Shown here piece after piece: positions 26,263 through 36,761 of a stretch of DNA of 64,000 bases. The notes below the pieces were generated by a model. The model ran no database searches. It saw only the letters and a list, made by a program, of their open reading frames with translations, and was not told the DNA's origin. How positions within the stretch are numbered: the first letter of the stretch is position 1; each line of letters begins with the position of its first letter. The stretch lies in NCBI GenBank assembly GCA_019218445.1, contig JAHUUM010000007.1:37874-101873 (forward strand). The letters run 5' to 3'. Position numbers and translations under genes: made by a program. This DNA is from Weeksellaceae bacterium TAE3-ERU29 (GTDB lineage Bacteria > Bacteroidota > Bacteroidia > Flavobacteriales > Weeksellaceae).

Positions 26263-27201
26263 TTATTTAAACTCAATACAAGTCACATTTTGTGGATAAT
26301 TGAATGTCATACGCTTAAATCTTTCAGCACTGTAACAAATTTCATTTTCAGATATAATTGTAACACCCTCAACTTGTCCTACATCTCCCGCAAACCCAAT
26401 TTTATATCTTGTAAATTCTCCATCAGTAAGCCACTTACTTTGTGGAATATCAGGAGAAACAACTCCTTTTAACAGATAAACAGTTCCTCTTTTTGTGTAC
26501 CCCACAAAAGCAACATTCAATTCATTATTAATTAATTTGGCATCTGCTCCTGTAATTAAGAAATCAGTAGTAAACTCTTCCACAAGCCAAGCCGGTTGTT
26601 TACCTTTTATAATATCTACTGTATAATGACTCGTTTTTAAACTTTTCCATTGTTTAGTAAATAAATGAAGTTTACCGCCATAATAAAACATAGCTTCTAA
26701 ATCGAAATTGTGTTTATGAGTTTTAAGTGTATAATCCTCTTGTTCAGGATAAAAGAATGTAATTGTATCTGCTTCTGCTTCAACAAAATCTTTATTATTT
26801 TCTAATACTTTTTTAGGAAAGTAATAGATTTTTAAATCTTTTCTATTACCTCTATTATTACCAAAATCTCCTACAAAAATTAGAGAATCACTCATTGCTA
26901 TTTCTTCCCAATCGGTATTTTTAGCATTTTTTATTTTTATAGTTTTAATAATTTCAGAAGGATTACTATTAGTAAATTGATATACCTCCGGAGCACCTCC
27001 ACTGTCATTAAACCCTAAAAAAGTATTTCCGTATTTTTCTAATCCTGATATTTCTTCTAATTTATCCGGTAAAGAAAGTCTTTCTTTAATAGTGAAATTC
27101 TTAGTAGATTTTTTATATTCCTGTTCTCTCGCTACTTCTCCCGAATTAAAACAAGAACTCAAAAGAAAACAACTTATAAATATATATAGTAAATTCTTCA
27201 T
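26263..27201 (-). CDS. Lipoprotein, probable beta-propeller, function unknown
   Basis: The lipobox is LSSC (Cys17) after MKNLLYIFISCFLLS. The rest has repeated short beta motifs (EISGLEKYGNTFLGFNDSGG, DWEEIAMSDSLIFVGDFGNN, GVTIISENEICYSAERF) like SdiA-regulated or esterase-type propellers, but no catalytic residues that I can assign. It overlaps rlmN by one base (TAATG), so translation is probably coupled to rlmN, although no functional link is obvious. A predicted envelope location is the only firm statement. Confidence 0.8.
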   Translation of the reverse strand: MKNLLYIFISCFLLSSCFNSGEVAREQEYKKSTKNFTIKERLSLPDKLEEISGLEKYGNTFLGFNDSGGAPEVYQFTNSNPSEIIKTIKIKNAKNTDWEEIAMSDSLIFVGDFGNNRGNRKDLKIYYFPKKVLENNKDFVEAEADTITFFYPEQEDYTLKTHKHNFDLEAMFYYGGKLHLFTKQWKSLKTSHYTVDIIKGKQPAWLVEEFTTDFLITGADAKLINNELNVAFVGYTKRGTVYLLKGVVSPDIPQSKWLTDGEFTRYKIGFAGDVGQVEGVTIISENEICYSAERFKRMTFNYPQNVTCIEFK

Positions 27202-28265
27202 TATACTTTAACTGCTATTTTATTTTTATTTGCTAATTGTCCACAAGCTGCATCAATATCTTTACCCCTGCTTCTTCTTACATTTACAATAATTCCTTCT
27301 CGTTCTAATGTGTCTATATAATTGTTAGTTACACTCTCCGGAGCTTGAAGAAATTTATTATCGCCAATACTGTTATATTCAATCAGATTAATTTTTACAG
27401 GAACTTTTTTACAGAATTTAAGTAATGCAGCAATATCTTCATCAGTATCATTAATATCCTTCCAAATAATGTACTCTAAAGTAATTCTACTTTTGGTTTT
27501 ATTATACCAATATTGAAGACTTTCCATTATATCTTCTAATGGAAATTTAACACTAAAAGGCATTATTTTATTTCGTTTTTCCTCAATAGCGGAATGTAGA
27601 GATAAAGCTAAGCCAACGCGTAAATTCTCATCGGCAAGTTTTTTTATCATTTTAGGAATCCCTGATGTGGAAACTGTAATTCTTCTGGGGGACATTCCTA
27701 AACCATTCGGAAATGGAGTAGTTATTTTACGGATAGACTCTACCACATTATTATAATTAAGCAAAGGTTCTCCCATACCCATATATACAATATTGCTTAA
27801 CGGAATTCCATAATCTTTTTTACTTTGCCTATCTATTAAAGCTACCTGGTCAACAATCTCTGCAACTGTAAGATTTCGCATTCTATCCAGTTTTGCAGTA
27901 GCACAAAAATCACAGTTCAAACTGCAACCTACTTGAGAAGATACGCAAGCCGTTGTTCGGCTATCTGTAGGAATTAAAACAGATTCCACTACATTATCAT
28001 CAAAAAGTTTTATGGCATTTTTTATTGTCCCATCATTACTTTTCTGATGTTCTTCTACACGAATTGGCTGAATAGAAAAATGCACCTCCAAAAGTGAACG
28101 TAAGTCTTTAGAAAGACTACTCATTTCCTGAAATGAATGTGCGTTTTTACTCCAAAGCCATTCATAGATTTGTTTTGCTCGGAATGCTTTTTCACCATTC
28201 TGAACAATAAAATCCTGAATTTGTTGAAGATTTAATTTTCTTATATCTTGTTTTTGGATACTCAA
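27201..28265 (-). CDS. rlmN: 23S rRNA/tRNA (adenine-C2)-methyltransferase RlmN
   Basis: RlmN is a radical-SAM enzyme that methylates C2 of A2503 in 23S rRNA and A37 of some tRNAs. The 354 residues carry the cluster triad C114-x3-C118-x2-C121 (CSLNCDFC), GMGEPLLNYNNV, and the resolving Cys near 341 in DIDAACGQL. It lies 6 nt after queA; both are RNA-modifying SAM enzymes. Confidence 0.97.
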   Translation of the reverse strand: MSIQKQDIRKLNLQQIQDFIVQNGEKAFRAKQIYEWLWSKNAHSFQEMSSLSKDLRSLLEVHFSIQPIRVEEHQKSNDGTIKNAIKLFDDNVVESVLIPTDSRTTACVSSQVGCSLNCDFCATAKLDRMRNLTVAEIVDQVALIDRQSKKDYGIPLSNIVYMGMGEPLLNYNNVVESIRKITTPFPNGLGMSPRRITVSTSGIPKMIKKLADENLRVGLALSLHSAIEEKRNKIMPFSVKFPLEDIMESLQYWYNKTKSRITLEYIIWKDINDTDEDIAALLKFCKKVPVKINLIEYNSIGDNKFLQAPESVTNNYIDTLEREGIIVNVRRSRGKDIDAACGQLANKNKIAVKV

Positions 28266-28271
28266 TCTGTT

Positions 28272-29321
28272 TTATAAAATTAACATTGCGTCACCATAAG
28301 AATAGAATTTATATTCTTTTTTTATGGCTTCTTTATAGGCTTTCATTACAAAATCATGTCCTGCAAAAGCAGAAATCATCATTAATAAAGTAGATTTAGG
28401 CGTATGGAAGTTTGTTACCATAGAGCTTGCTATACTAAAATCGTAAGGTGGGTGAATGTATTTATTAGTCCAACCTTCTATTGTGTTTAATCTTCCGTTA
28501 GCAGAAACTGCAGATTCTATAGCTCTCATTGCTGTTGTTCCAATTGCACAAATATTCTTTTTATTATCTAAAGCTAAATTTACTCTGTCTGCTGTTGCCT
28601 GAGGAATAATTACTCTTTCAGACTCCATTTTGTGCTTGGTTAAATCTTCTACTTGAACAGGTGAAAATGTACCTAAACCTACGTGCAATGTAACCTCTGC
28701 AAAATCTACTCCTTTAATTTCCAATCTTTTTAACAAGTGTTTAGAGAAGTGTAAGCCCGCCGTAGGTGCTGCTACAGCACCTTCTTCTTTAGCATAAATC
28801 GTTTGATATCTTTCTGCATCTTCTGCATCAGCTTCACGCTTTATGTATTTAGGAAGTGGAGTGTGACCTAATTCTTGTAATTTCGCTCGGTATTCTTCAT
28901 AAGATCCGTCAAATAAAAATCTTAGGGTTCTACCACGAGAAGTTGTATTGTCTACTACTTCCGCAACTAAACTATCATCATCCCCGAAGAATAATTTATT
29001 TCCTATTCTGATTTTTCTTGCTGGATCTACTAAAACATCCCATAATTTAACTTCAGGATCTAATTCTCTTAATAAAAACACCTCTATTTTAGCTCCTGTT
29101 TTTTCTTTATTACCGTAAAGACGAGCAGGGAAAACTTTAGTATTATTCATTATAAGAACATCCTCTTCGTCAAAATAATCGATTAAATCTTTAAACTCTT
29201 TATGCTCTATGGTTTGTGTTTCTCTGTGTAAAACCATTAATCGAGCCTCATCTCTAAAACGAGAAGGGCGATCTGCTAAAAGTTTTTCGGGTAATTTAAA
29301 ATCGAAATCAGATGTCTTCAT
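28272..29321 (-). CDS. queA: S-adenosylmethionine:tRNA ribosyltransferase-isomerase QueA
   Basis: QueA moves the ribosyl group of SAM to preQ1 in the tRNA wobble position, giving epoxyqueuosine. Family motifs are clear: [29 protein letters not shown] start, [13 protein letters not shown], and [10 protein letters not shown] followed by [10 protein letters not shown]. At 349 residues it has normal length. It leads the queA-rlmN-lipoprotein-prenyl synthase unit, behind a good promoter. QueE of the same pathway is at 7264-7905. Confidence 0.97.
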   Translation of the reverse strand: MKTSDFDFKLPEKLLADRPSRFRDEARLMVLHRETQTIEHKEFKDLIDYFDEEDVLIMNNTKVFPARLYGNKEKTGAKIEVFLLRELDPEVKLWDVLVDPARKIRIGNKLFFGDDDSLVAEVVDNTTSRGRTLRFLFDGSYEEYRAKLQELGHTPLPKYIKREADAEDAERYQTIYAKEEGAVAAPTAGLHFSKHLLKRLEIKGVDFAEVTLHVGLGTFSPVQVEDLTKHKMESERVIIPQATADRVNLALDNKKNICAIGTTAMRAIESAVSANGRLNTIEGWTNKYIHPPYDFSIASSMVTNFHTPKSTLLMMISAFAGHDFVMKAYKEAIKKEYKFYSYGDAMLIL

Positions 29322-29360
29322 TTTATTGTAATTATTATTGTATTAATTTTCGTTAGCTTG

Positions 29361-29392
29361 CAAATATACAACCTTAAGGGGTGGGTTGTCAA
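29361..29392 (-). promoter_or_regulatory. queA operon promoter
   Basis: The minus strand has TTG (29390-29392, within TTGACAACC), a 21 nt spacer, and TATATTTG (29361-29368). The leader is about 35 nt. Confidence 0.65.
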
Positions 29393-29398
29393 GTTTTT

Positions 29399-29602
29399 TT
29401 AATCTTTATCGGAATCAGAACTGTTATTTTTCAATATTCTACGATAAATAATAAGCCCAATAGCCATGCCAATCGCTCCACCAACAGCATTCATTAACAC
29501 TAATTCGTGAGTGACATCTTCTTTTCTCCCGAAAAATAAGTATAAAGCAACAAAAGCTATAATTGTACTTATAACTATAAATTTATTTGTTATTTCTTTC
29601 AT
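29399..29602 (-). CDS. Small two-TM membrane protein
   Basis: These 67 residues hold two hydrophobic segments (about FIVISTIIAFVALYLFF, 8-24, and LMNAVGGAIGMAIGLIIY, 36-53) with a short charged loop RKEDVTHE, and an acidic/polar C-terminus. No named family is recognised. It follows the AspT/YidE-type transporter gene by 72 nt and lies before queA, whose promoter overlaps its 3' end. It may belong to the transporter unit or stand alone. Confidence 0.65.
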   Translation of the reverse strand: MKEITNKFIVISTIIAFVALYLFFGRKEDVTHELVLMNAVGGAIGMAIGLIIYRRILKNNSSDSDKD

Positions 29603-29674
29603 TTCTGTAATATTCTAATTACAAAAATAAAATCTTTTCGGTTGTTCTCTCTATTTTCGAGTAAAGAATATTAA

Positions 29675-31363
29675 TTATGCATAAAAAAATAAAATTAAAA
29701 ACTGAGCTACCATTATTCTTAAAAAAGTTGTAAGTGGATATACTGTAGCATAACTTACTGCCGGAGCATCTGAGTTTGTAGATTGATTAGCAAAAGCCAA
29801 TGCAGGCGGATCTGTGGAAACACCGGCTAAAACTCCACAAATTTCCGGATAGCTTAGTTTATACACAGATCGGGATAATATTGCTGTTACAAGCAAGGGG
29901 ATTAATGTTATTAATATCCCTAAAAGCATCCAATATAAACCGTCTCCATTTACAATTGTATCTACAAATCCTGCTCCGGCTCCTAATCCTACACTTGCTA
30001 AAAATAATACAATTCCTATTTCTCTTACCATTAAATTAGCACTTTGAGAAACATAATTTGTAACTGAGAATTTTCCTCCATAGCGACTAATCAAAATAGC
30101 TACAATTAGTGGCCCTCCGGCTAAACCTAATTTTACAGGTAACGGAACTCCGGGAATATGGAACGGAATACTTCCTAATAAAACTCCTAAAATTATCCCG
30201 AAAAATAATTCGGCAATGTGCGGCATACTCATTTCTTTTTTAGAGTTTCCTACTGCTTTAGAGAATTTCTCTATATCTTTCTCCTCTCCTATCACAATTA
30301 TTGTATCACCAAACTGTAACTTTGTCGAAGGAGTTGCAATAAATTCCATTCCGGCTCTAATAAATCTACTTACAGTAATAGGATAAGCATTAAACACTTC
30401 TGATTGCCCAATCTTCTTAGAGTAAGCCTCTTTTTTAGTTACATTAATTCTCTTAGAAACAATAGGGGAATTTGAAGAGTTTCCAACTCCTAAATCTACA
30501 TTTTTCTCTTCTGCCCCTATAAAATTTTCTATTTTATAAAAAGACTTAGGAGATGAAATTACTAATAAAATATCATTTTCTTTTAAGGTTGTATTGGCAT
30601 TTACTCTGGAAATTTTACCATTTCTCAATACTCGAGAGATGACTAAATCGTCTCCCAAAACATCATAAATAGTTTCTACTTTTTTCCCAAATAGCTGAGG
30701 ATTAATCACTCTTATTGCTTTTCTGGAGAATGATTTAGATTTAGAAATAATCTTCCATTTTGTTAATCGAGATTCTGCTTCTACATTAATTTTCAAAGCT
30801 GTCTTAAAGAATAACATTACTAAAATTATACCTAATACTCCAAATGGATAACTTACGGCATAAGCTGTTCCTAATGTAGAGATGTCAGGATCAGGGTTTC
30901 CTGCCGATAAATCCATAATCGTCTGTTGAGCTGCACCCAATCCCGGCGTATTTGTTACTGCCCCGGACATAATTCCAGTTAAAACTACAATACTTTCTCC
31001 ACTAATAAAATAAATGGCTAAAACGGTAGCAACACCTACAAGTACTGTAATTATGGAAATAAAATTCAGTTTTAAACCTTCTTTTTCTAATGAGGCAAAA
31101 AAGCCCGGACCTACTTGCAATCCTATGGTATATACAAATAGAATTAATCCGAATTCTTTTACAAAGTGTAATATTTCAGGATTAATCGTAAACCCGAAAT
31201 GAGATAAAAGTATTCCGGCAAACAAAACAAATGCTATCCCAAAAGAAATTCCAAAAATTTTTATCTTCCCTAAAGAGACACCCAATGCAATTACAATACT
31301 GTAAATTAATACTGTATACGCAATACTTTCATGATTAGAAAATAAATCAATTATCCACTCCAT
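29675..31363 (-). CDS. AspT/YidE-type transporter with two TrkA-C (RCK_C) domains
   Basis: The ATG at 31363 gives 562 residues; a TTG at 31381 would add six. Two membrane halves of about five segments each share the motif GxxSGAxTNTPGLGAA (first half) and GVLAGVSTDPPALAFA (second half), typical of the aspartate:alanine exchanger family. Between them lie two RCK_C-like domains (IYDVLGDDLVISRVLRNG and TVSRFIRAGMEFIATPSTKL regions) expected to sense a small ligand. The substrate is unknown; amino or dicarboxylic acids are plausible from AspT. It diverges from ftsX. Confidence 0.9.
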   Translation of the reverse strand: MEWIIDLFSNHESIAYTVLIYSIVIALGVSLGKIKIFGISFGIAFVLFAGILLSHFGFTINPEILHFVKEFGLILFVYTIGLQVGPGFFASLEKEGLKLNFISIITVLVGVATVLAIYFISGESIVVLTGIMSGAVTNTPGLGAAQQTIMDLSAGNPDPDISTLGTAYAVSYPFGVLGIILVMLFFKTALKINVEAESRLTKWKIISKSKSFSRKAIRVINPQLFGKKVETIYDVLGDDLVISRVLRNGKISRVNANTTLKENDILLVISSPKSFYKIENFIGAEEKNVDLGVGNSSNSPIVSKRINVTKKEAYSKKIGQSEVFNAYPITVSRFIRAGMEFIATPSTKLQFGDTIIVIGEEKDIEKFSKAVGNSKKEMSMPHIAELFFGIILGVLLGSIPFHIPGVPLPVKLGLAGGPLIVAILISRYGGKFSVTNYVSQSANLMVREIGIVLFLASVGLGAGAGFVDTIVNGDGLYWMLLGILITLIPLLVTAILSRSVYKLSYPEICGVLAGVSTDPPALAFANQSTNSDAPAVSYATVYPLTTFLRIMVAQFLILFFYA

Positions 31364-31566
31364 TCTTTTTAAATTAATCAATCGGAAGCAAAAATGTACT
31401 TTTTTTTGATTTAGTACAAAAAATTAGATATGGTAAATATCAGCTATGTTTTATATCATAAATTTTAGTTATAATCCGACAAATATTATAACCTTATGGG
31501 TATATACTTATATATTTAAATTCTTTTTAGTAATATTGCACAATAATATAGACAAACTTATTTTTC

Positions 31567-32463
31567 ATGTCAAGATCAGTCGAGAAATTAAACAGAAGCA
31601 GGCTTCGTTCTTCTAACTTCACAGTAGTAGTTAGTATTGCATTAGTTTTATTTTTATTGGGTTTATTTGCCTTAATCGTGGTAAACTCCAACGACTATGC
31701 GGAACATCTTAAAAATCAATTTGAAATAGAAGCTTATTTTAAACAAGCAAAAGATAAAAAGGATATTGAAAAAGAACCTCAAATACAAAGGGATTTTGTC
31801 GACTCTTTGCAACTAAAACCTTATGTTAGAAAAGTAGAATATATTTCTAAAGAAAAAGCTTTAAATATTGCTAAGACTCAATTGGGTTTAAAAAAAGAAG
31901 ATTTGGATCTATTTGAGGAGGGAATCTTTCCCCCTTCAGTAGTAATTACTGTAAAACCAAGCTATGTAGATTCTTTAAGAGTAGATAGTATTACCCATGT
32001 TTTAGAGAGCTACGAGATTATAGACAGTGTAAATAACACTTCCGGATTAGCAGGGATTTACCAAAGAATAGATAAAATTATTTATTGGTTAGTTGGTTTA
32101 GCTGCTGTCTTTTTAATAATTTCTATTATCCTAATCAATAACTCTTTAAGACTTAAAATATTCTCTAAACGATTCACTATTAAAACCATGCAATTGGTGG
32201 GTGCTAAAAGAAGATTTATTATTAAACCATTTGTTATCCAAAGCTTTTGGTTAGGTTTATTAGGTGCTCTTATAGCCTTATCCGGCTTAGCTGCACTTTG
32301 GTATTACGCTGCTCCAAAATTACATTTAGCACTTTGGCACGATGACTTTATTTACATAATTGCGGGAGTGATAAGCGTAGGAGTTTTAATTGCTGTAATT
32401 AGTACTTTCTTCGCATCTTGGAGATATTTAAAATTAAGAACAGACCAATTATATTATTCATAG
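31567..32463 (+). CDS. ftsX: Cell-division permease FtsX
   Basis: FtsX is the membrane half of the FtsEX ABC-type complex that activates peptidoglycan hydrolases at the septum. The 298 residues show the N-terminal TM, a periplasmic domain of about 110 residues, and three C-terminal TMs with the family piece TMQLVGAKRRFIIKPF before the last pair. ftsE is not in the window. It starts the conserved ftsX-DUF3098-uppP-truB operon, 6 nt before DUF3098. A weak -7-like TAATATTG lies 29 nt upstream. Confidence 0.93.
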   Translation: MSRSVEKLNRSRLRSSNFTVVVSIALVLFLLGLFALIVVNSNDYAEHLKNQFEIEAYFKQAKDKKDIEKEPQIQRDFVDSLQLKPYVRKVEYISKEKALNIAKTQLGLKKEDLDLFEEGIFPPSVVITVKPSYVDSLRVDSITHVLESYEIIDSVNNTSGLAGIYQRIDKIIYWLVGLAAVFLIISIILINNSLRLKIFSKRFTIKTMQLVGAKRRFIIKPFVIQSFWLGLLGALIALSGLAALWYYAAPKLHLALWHDDFIYIIAGVISVGVLIAVISTFFASWRYLKLRTDQLYYS

Positions 32464-32469
32464 ACGAGA

Positions 32470-32736
32470 ATGGACGAAAAAATTAAAATATCAAACCAAA
32501 TTCTTTTTACAAAGAAAAATTACATATTAATGGCTATCGGTATAATTACCATCGCCTTAGGTTTCTTTTTAATGACGGGAGCGGATGCCAATACTCGCCC
32601 TGATGGAGTTTTCGATCCTAATTATTGGAATCAGGATATTTTTTCTTGGAAAAGAATACGATTAGCTCCTACATTAGTTTTAATCGGATTTATTATAGAA
32701 ATAATAGCAATATTATATCAACCTAAAAATAAATAA
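32470..32736 (+). CDS. DUF3098 membrane protein
   Basis: The 88 residues have two TM segments and the family features: FTKKNYILMAIGIITIALGFFLM, then GFDP-like DGVFDPNYWNQDIFSWKRIRLAPTLVLIGF. This family is found between ftsX and uppP in Bacteroidota. Function is unknown; position suggests an envelope or division role. It overlaps uppP by one base. Confidence 0.93.
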   Translation: MDEKIKISNQILFTKKNYILMAIGIITIALGFFLMTGADANTRPDGVFDPNYWNQDIFSWKRIRLAPTLVLIGFIIEIIAILYQPKNK

Positions 32737-33551
32737 TGGATTTATTACAATCAATTATAATTGCTGTAGTAGAGGGATTAACTGAGTATTTACCAATCTC
32801 ATCTACTGCACACATGGGTTTTACGGCAAGTCTAATGGGAATGCAAGAAACTGAATTCTTAAAAATGTTTCAAGTTTCTATTCAGTTTGGGGCAATATTA
32901 GCGGTAGTTGTAGCCTATCATAAAAAATTTCTTAATTTCAGTAATTTAAATTTCTATTTTAAACTTGTAGCAGCTGTAATTCCTGCCCTTATTTTAGGTT
33001 ATTTATTTGATGATAAAATCGAGGCTGTTTTAGGGAATCAAATTGCAATATCTATTGTATTAGTCTTAGGTGGAGTTGTTTTGCTATTTGCAGATAATTG
33101 GTTCAAAAACCCTACAATTACAGACGAAAAACAACTTAGTTATAAAAAAGCTGTTATTATTGGTTTTTGGCAATGTTTAGCCATGATGCCGGGTACAAGT
33201 AGAAGTGCCGCTTCCATTATAGGTGGAATGACAGAGAAATTAAGTAGAAAAGCTGCCGCAGAATTTTCTTTCTTTTTAGCTGTTCCTACCATGTTGGCTG
33301 TAACCGTATATTCTCTTTTTCTAAAAAAATGGGGATTAGAAGGAGAAATACAACAAAGAGGTTATGAGATGCTTTTAGCCTCTAATCAAAATATGTTAGC
33401 TTTTATTATTGGAAATATTATCGCCTTTATTGTCGCTTTAATTGCTATAAAATCCTTTATTACTTTATTAAATAAATACGGCTTTAAACCTTGGGGATGG
33501 TACAGAATTATAGTAGGAATAGTTCTTTTAATCTACTTTTATACTAAATAA
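32736..33551 (+). CDS. uppP: Undecaprenyl-diphosphate phosphatase UppP
   Basis: UppP (BacA) dephosphorylates undecaprenyl diphosphate to recycle the cell-wall lipid carrier and confers bacitracin tolerance. The 271 residues hold both signature motifs, EGLTEYLPISSTAH at 13-26 and PGTSRSAASI, which together form the active site, within a multi-TM protein. It overlaps the genes on both sides by a single base, so expression is tightly coupled. Confidence 0.97.
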   Translation: MDLLQSIIIAVVEGLTEYLPISSTAHMGFTASLMGMQETEFLKMFQVSIQFGAILAVVVAYHKKFLNFSNLNFYFKLVAAVIPALILGYLFDDKIEAVLGNQIAISIVLVLGGVVLLFADNWFKNPTITDEKQLSYKKAVIIGFWQCLAMMPGTSRSAASIIGGMTEKLSRKAAAEFSFFLAVPTMLAVTVYSLFLKKWGLEGEIQQRGYEMLLASNQNMLAFIIGNIIAFIVALIAIKSFITLLNKYGFKPWGWYRIIVGIVLLIYFYTK

Positions 33552-34252
33552 TGAGTTATACCTTAGACGAACTTAGAGAAGGAAAAGTTTTTTTGGTAGA
33601 CAAACCACTTGATTGGACTTCCTTTGATGTGGTAAAAAAAATCAGATACAATATCAGAAAAGCTCATAATTTAAAAAAGTTTAAAGTGGGACATGCCGGA
33701 ACTTTAGATCCTAAAGCTACCGGTCTTTTAATTATATGTGTGGGCAAATTCACAAAGAAAATAGACGAATACCAAGCTCAAGAAAAAGTATATACAGGAA
33801 AAATAAAATTAGGGGCAACTACCGAATCGTATGATACTGAAAAACCGGAAAACAAACAGTTTAGCATCAGTCATATTACACCGGATTTGATTCATGAAAC
33901 TACAAAACAATTCTTGGGAGAAATAGATCAGTTTCCGCCTATGCACTCTGCTATTAAATTAAATGGAAAAAGGTTATACGAATTAGCCCGTGCTGGAGAA
34001 GAAGCCGAAATAAAACCTCGAAAAATTACAATTTCTAAATTTGAAATTACCAACATTGATATGCCATACGTTAGCTTTAAAGTCACTTGCGGAAAAGGAA
34101 CTTATATAAGATCCTTAGCTTATGATTTTGGAAAAGCTTTAAATTCTGGGGCATATTTAGTAAAATTAAGACGAGAACAAATAGGCGATTTTAATGTAAA
34201 AAACGCTAAAAATGGAGTTTTAGAAAATGATTATTTTAAATTACCCGAGTAA
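33551..34252 (+). CDS. truB: tRNA pseudouridine-55 synthase TruB
   Basis: TruB makes pseudouridine at position 55 in the T-loop of tRNAs. The catalytic Asp53 lies in GHAGTLDPKATGLL, and the Y-containing KVYTGKIKLGATTESYD strand and GTYIRSLAYDFG motif are present. At 233 residues it lacks the C-terminal PUA domain of E. coli TruB, as in other Bacteroidota. Its last 22 nt overlap the convergent Lrp/AsnC gene. Confidence 0.96.
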   Translation: MSYTLDELREGKVFLVDKPLDWTSFDVVKKIRYNIRKAHNLKKFKVGHAGTLDPKATGLLIICVGKFTKKIDEYQAQEKVYTGKIKLGATTESYDTEKPENKQFSISHITPDLIHETTKQFLGEIDQFPPMHSAIKLNGKRLYELARAGEEAEIKPRKITISKFEITNIDMPYVSFKVTCGKGTYIRSLAYDFGKALNSGAYLVKLRREQIGDFNVKNAKNGVLENDYFKLPE

Positions 34253-34704
34253 ATTTTTTCACCGTTTTCCTTTATATTTTTAATTGCAAAATAACTTCTA
34301 ACGTTAGATATTATATCTATTTTAGACATTTTATGTAAAACAAACTCTTGGTAATGCTTCATATCTTTTAGAATTACTTTTACTAATAAATCGAAGTCTC
34401 CCGAAACAAAATAAGCCTCGACTACTTCGTCTAAATTTTTAATATATTCAGCAATCTCATTGTCTAATTCCTCTTGATGCCTAATCAAAGTAATATTCAT
34501 AAAAACGACTAAACTGAATCCTATTTTTTGAATATCTACATTTGCCGTATAACCGGTAATAATCCCTGTTGATTCTAATTTTTTTATTCTTTCATGTACA
34601 GGGGTTACAGATAAATCTACCTTCTTAGCCAAATCTTTTATAGACTGCTTACTGCTTGATAAGAGCTCACGTAATATTTTCTTGTCTGTTTTATCTAATG
34701 TCAT
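34231..34704 (-). CDS. Lrp/AsnC-family transcriptional regulator
   Basis: The 157 residues have an N-terminal winged helix (LDKTDKKILREL...SIKDLAKKVDLSVTPVHERIKKLESTGIITGY, split here for brevity) and a C-terminal RAM ligand-binding domain with VEAYFVSGDFDLLVKV. Such regulators respond to amino acids and act on their metabolism genes; the target is not visible here. Its own promoter lies upstream, and its 3' end overlaps truB by 22 nt in convergent orientation. Confidence 0.94.
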   Translation of the reverse strand: MTLDKTDKKILRELLSSSKQSIKDLAKKVDLSVTPVHERIKKLESTGIITGYTANVDIQKIGFSLVVFMNITLIRHQEELDNEIAEYIKNLDEVVEAYFVSGDFDLLVKVILKDMKHYQEFVLHKMSKIDIISNVRSYFAIKNIKENGEKIYSGNLK

Positions 34705-34726
34705 TTTTTTATTCTAAGAAATTAAT

Positions 34727-34734
34727 CAAAGATA
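34727..34734 (-). promoter_or_regulatory. Lrp/AsnC gene promoter, -7 element
   Basis: The minus strand reads TATCTTTG, 22 nt before the ATG; no -33 TTTG is seen. Confidence 0.5.
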
Positions 34735-34830
34735 GATATTTTTTTCAATAATAATTAGAATTCATAAATAAAACTCTTAAATAATCTCATTAAGTATTAT
34801 TATTTTCTATTAATTATTTAATTTACAAAT

Positions 34831-34864
34831 AAAAAATACCGATGATTTCTCATCGGTACTTTTA
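34831..34864 (-). terminator. eno terminator
   Basis: TACCGATG (34837-34844) pairs with CATCGGTA (34851-34858); on the minus strand the stem is followed by a run of T (complement of the A-tract at 34831-34836). Confidence 0.8.
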
Positions 34865-34881
34865 CTTTTTTTATACTTCAA

Positions 34882-36171
<1,290 letters not shown>

Positions 36172-36194
36172 TTATAATTTAATAATTTATTCCT

Positions 36195-36202
36195 CAAATT
36201 TA
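36195..36202 (-). promoter_or_regulatory. eno promoter, -7 element
   Basis: The minus strand reads TAAATTTG, 26 nt before the ATG. It sits just beyond the superoperon terminator. Confidence 0.5.
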
Positions 36203-36238
36203 CGAAAAGTTTACCAATGAAAAAATGATATTTATTGT

Positions 36239-36270
36239 AAAAAAAAATAGATACCAATTATAGTATCTAT
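36239..36270 (-). terminator. Terminator of the ribosomal superoperon
   Basis: ATAGATAC (36247-36254) pairs with GTATCTAT (36263-36270), 8 bp with an 8-nt loop; on the minus strand it is followed by a long T-run. It lies 26 nt after rplQ. Confidence 0.8.
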
Positions 36271-36296
36271 TTAATTCAATTTTATAGCTTAACTTC

Positions 36297-36755
36297 TTAT
36301 TCTTCTGAGTTATCAGAATCTGTTATTGCTTGAGCAGATTTAGAACTAGAGCGTCTGCTTCTTCTAGTTTTCTTTTTATTAGAGTTATCATAAAGCTCGT
36401 TATAATCAACTAACTCTATAATAGCCATATCTGCGGCATCTCCTTGTCTGAACCCAATTTTAATAATTCTTGTATAACCTCCCGGTCTTTCAGCTATTTT
36501 AGGACCAATACTTCTGAAAAGCTCTGAAACAGCTTCTTTATCTTGTAGATATTTGAAAGCAGTTCTTCTAGAAGTTGTTGTATCTTCTTTCGCTTTAGTT
36601 AATATTGGCTCTATGTATCTTTGTAAAGCTTTTGCTTTAGCAACTGTAGTCTTTATTCTTTTATGAGTAACTAAAGCAACTCCCATATTAGCCAAAAGGG
36701 CTCTACGGTGTCCTGCTTTTCTACTTAAATGATTTATTTTTTTTCCGTGTCTCAT
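36297..36755 (-). CDS. rplQ: 50S ribosomal protein L17
   Basis: L17 sits near the exit of the peptide tunnel in the large subunit. Residues 1-115 are the standard domain ([20 protein letters not shown], then [17 protein letters not shown]). Residues about 125-152 are an extra basic-then-acidic tail ([13 protein letters not shown] ... DSDNSEE), longer than E. coli L17 (127). It is the last gene of the superoperon, 6 nt after rpoA, with the terminator just behind. Confidence 0.97.
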   Translation of the reverse strand: MRHGKKINHLSRKAGHRRALLANMGVALVTHKRIKTTVAKAKALQRYIEPILTKAKEDTTTSRRTAFKYLQDKEAVSELFRSIGPKIAERPGGYTRIIKIGFRQGDAADMAIIELVDYNELYDNSNKKKTRRSRRSSSKSAQAITDSDNSEE

Positions 36756-36761
36756 GATAAC

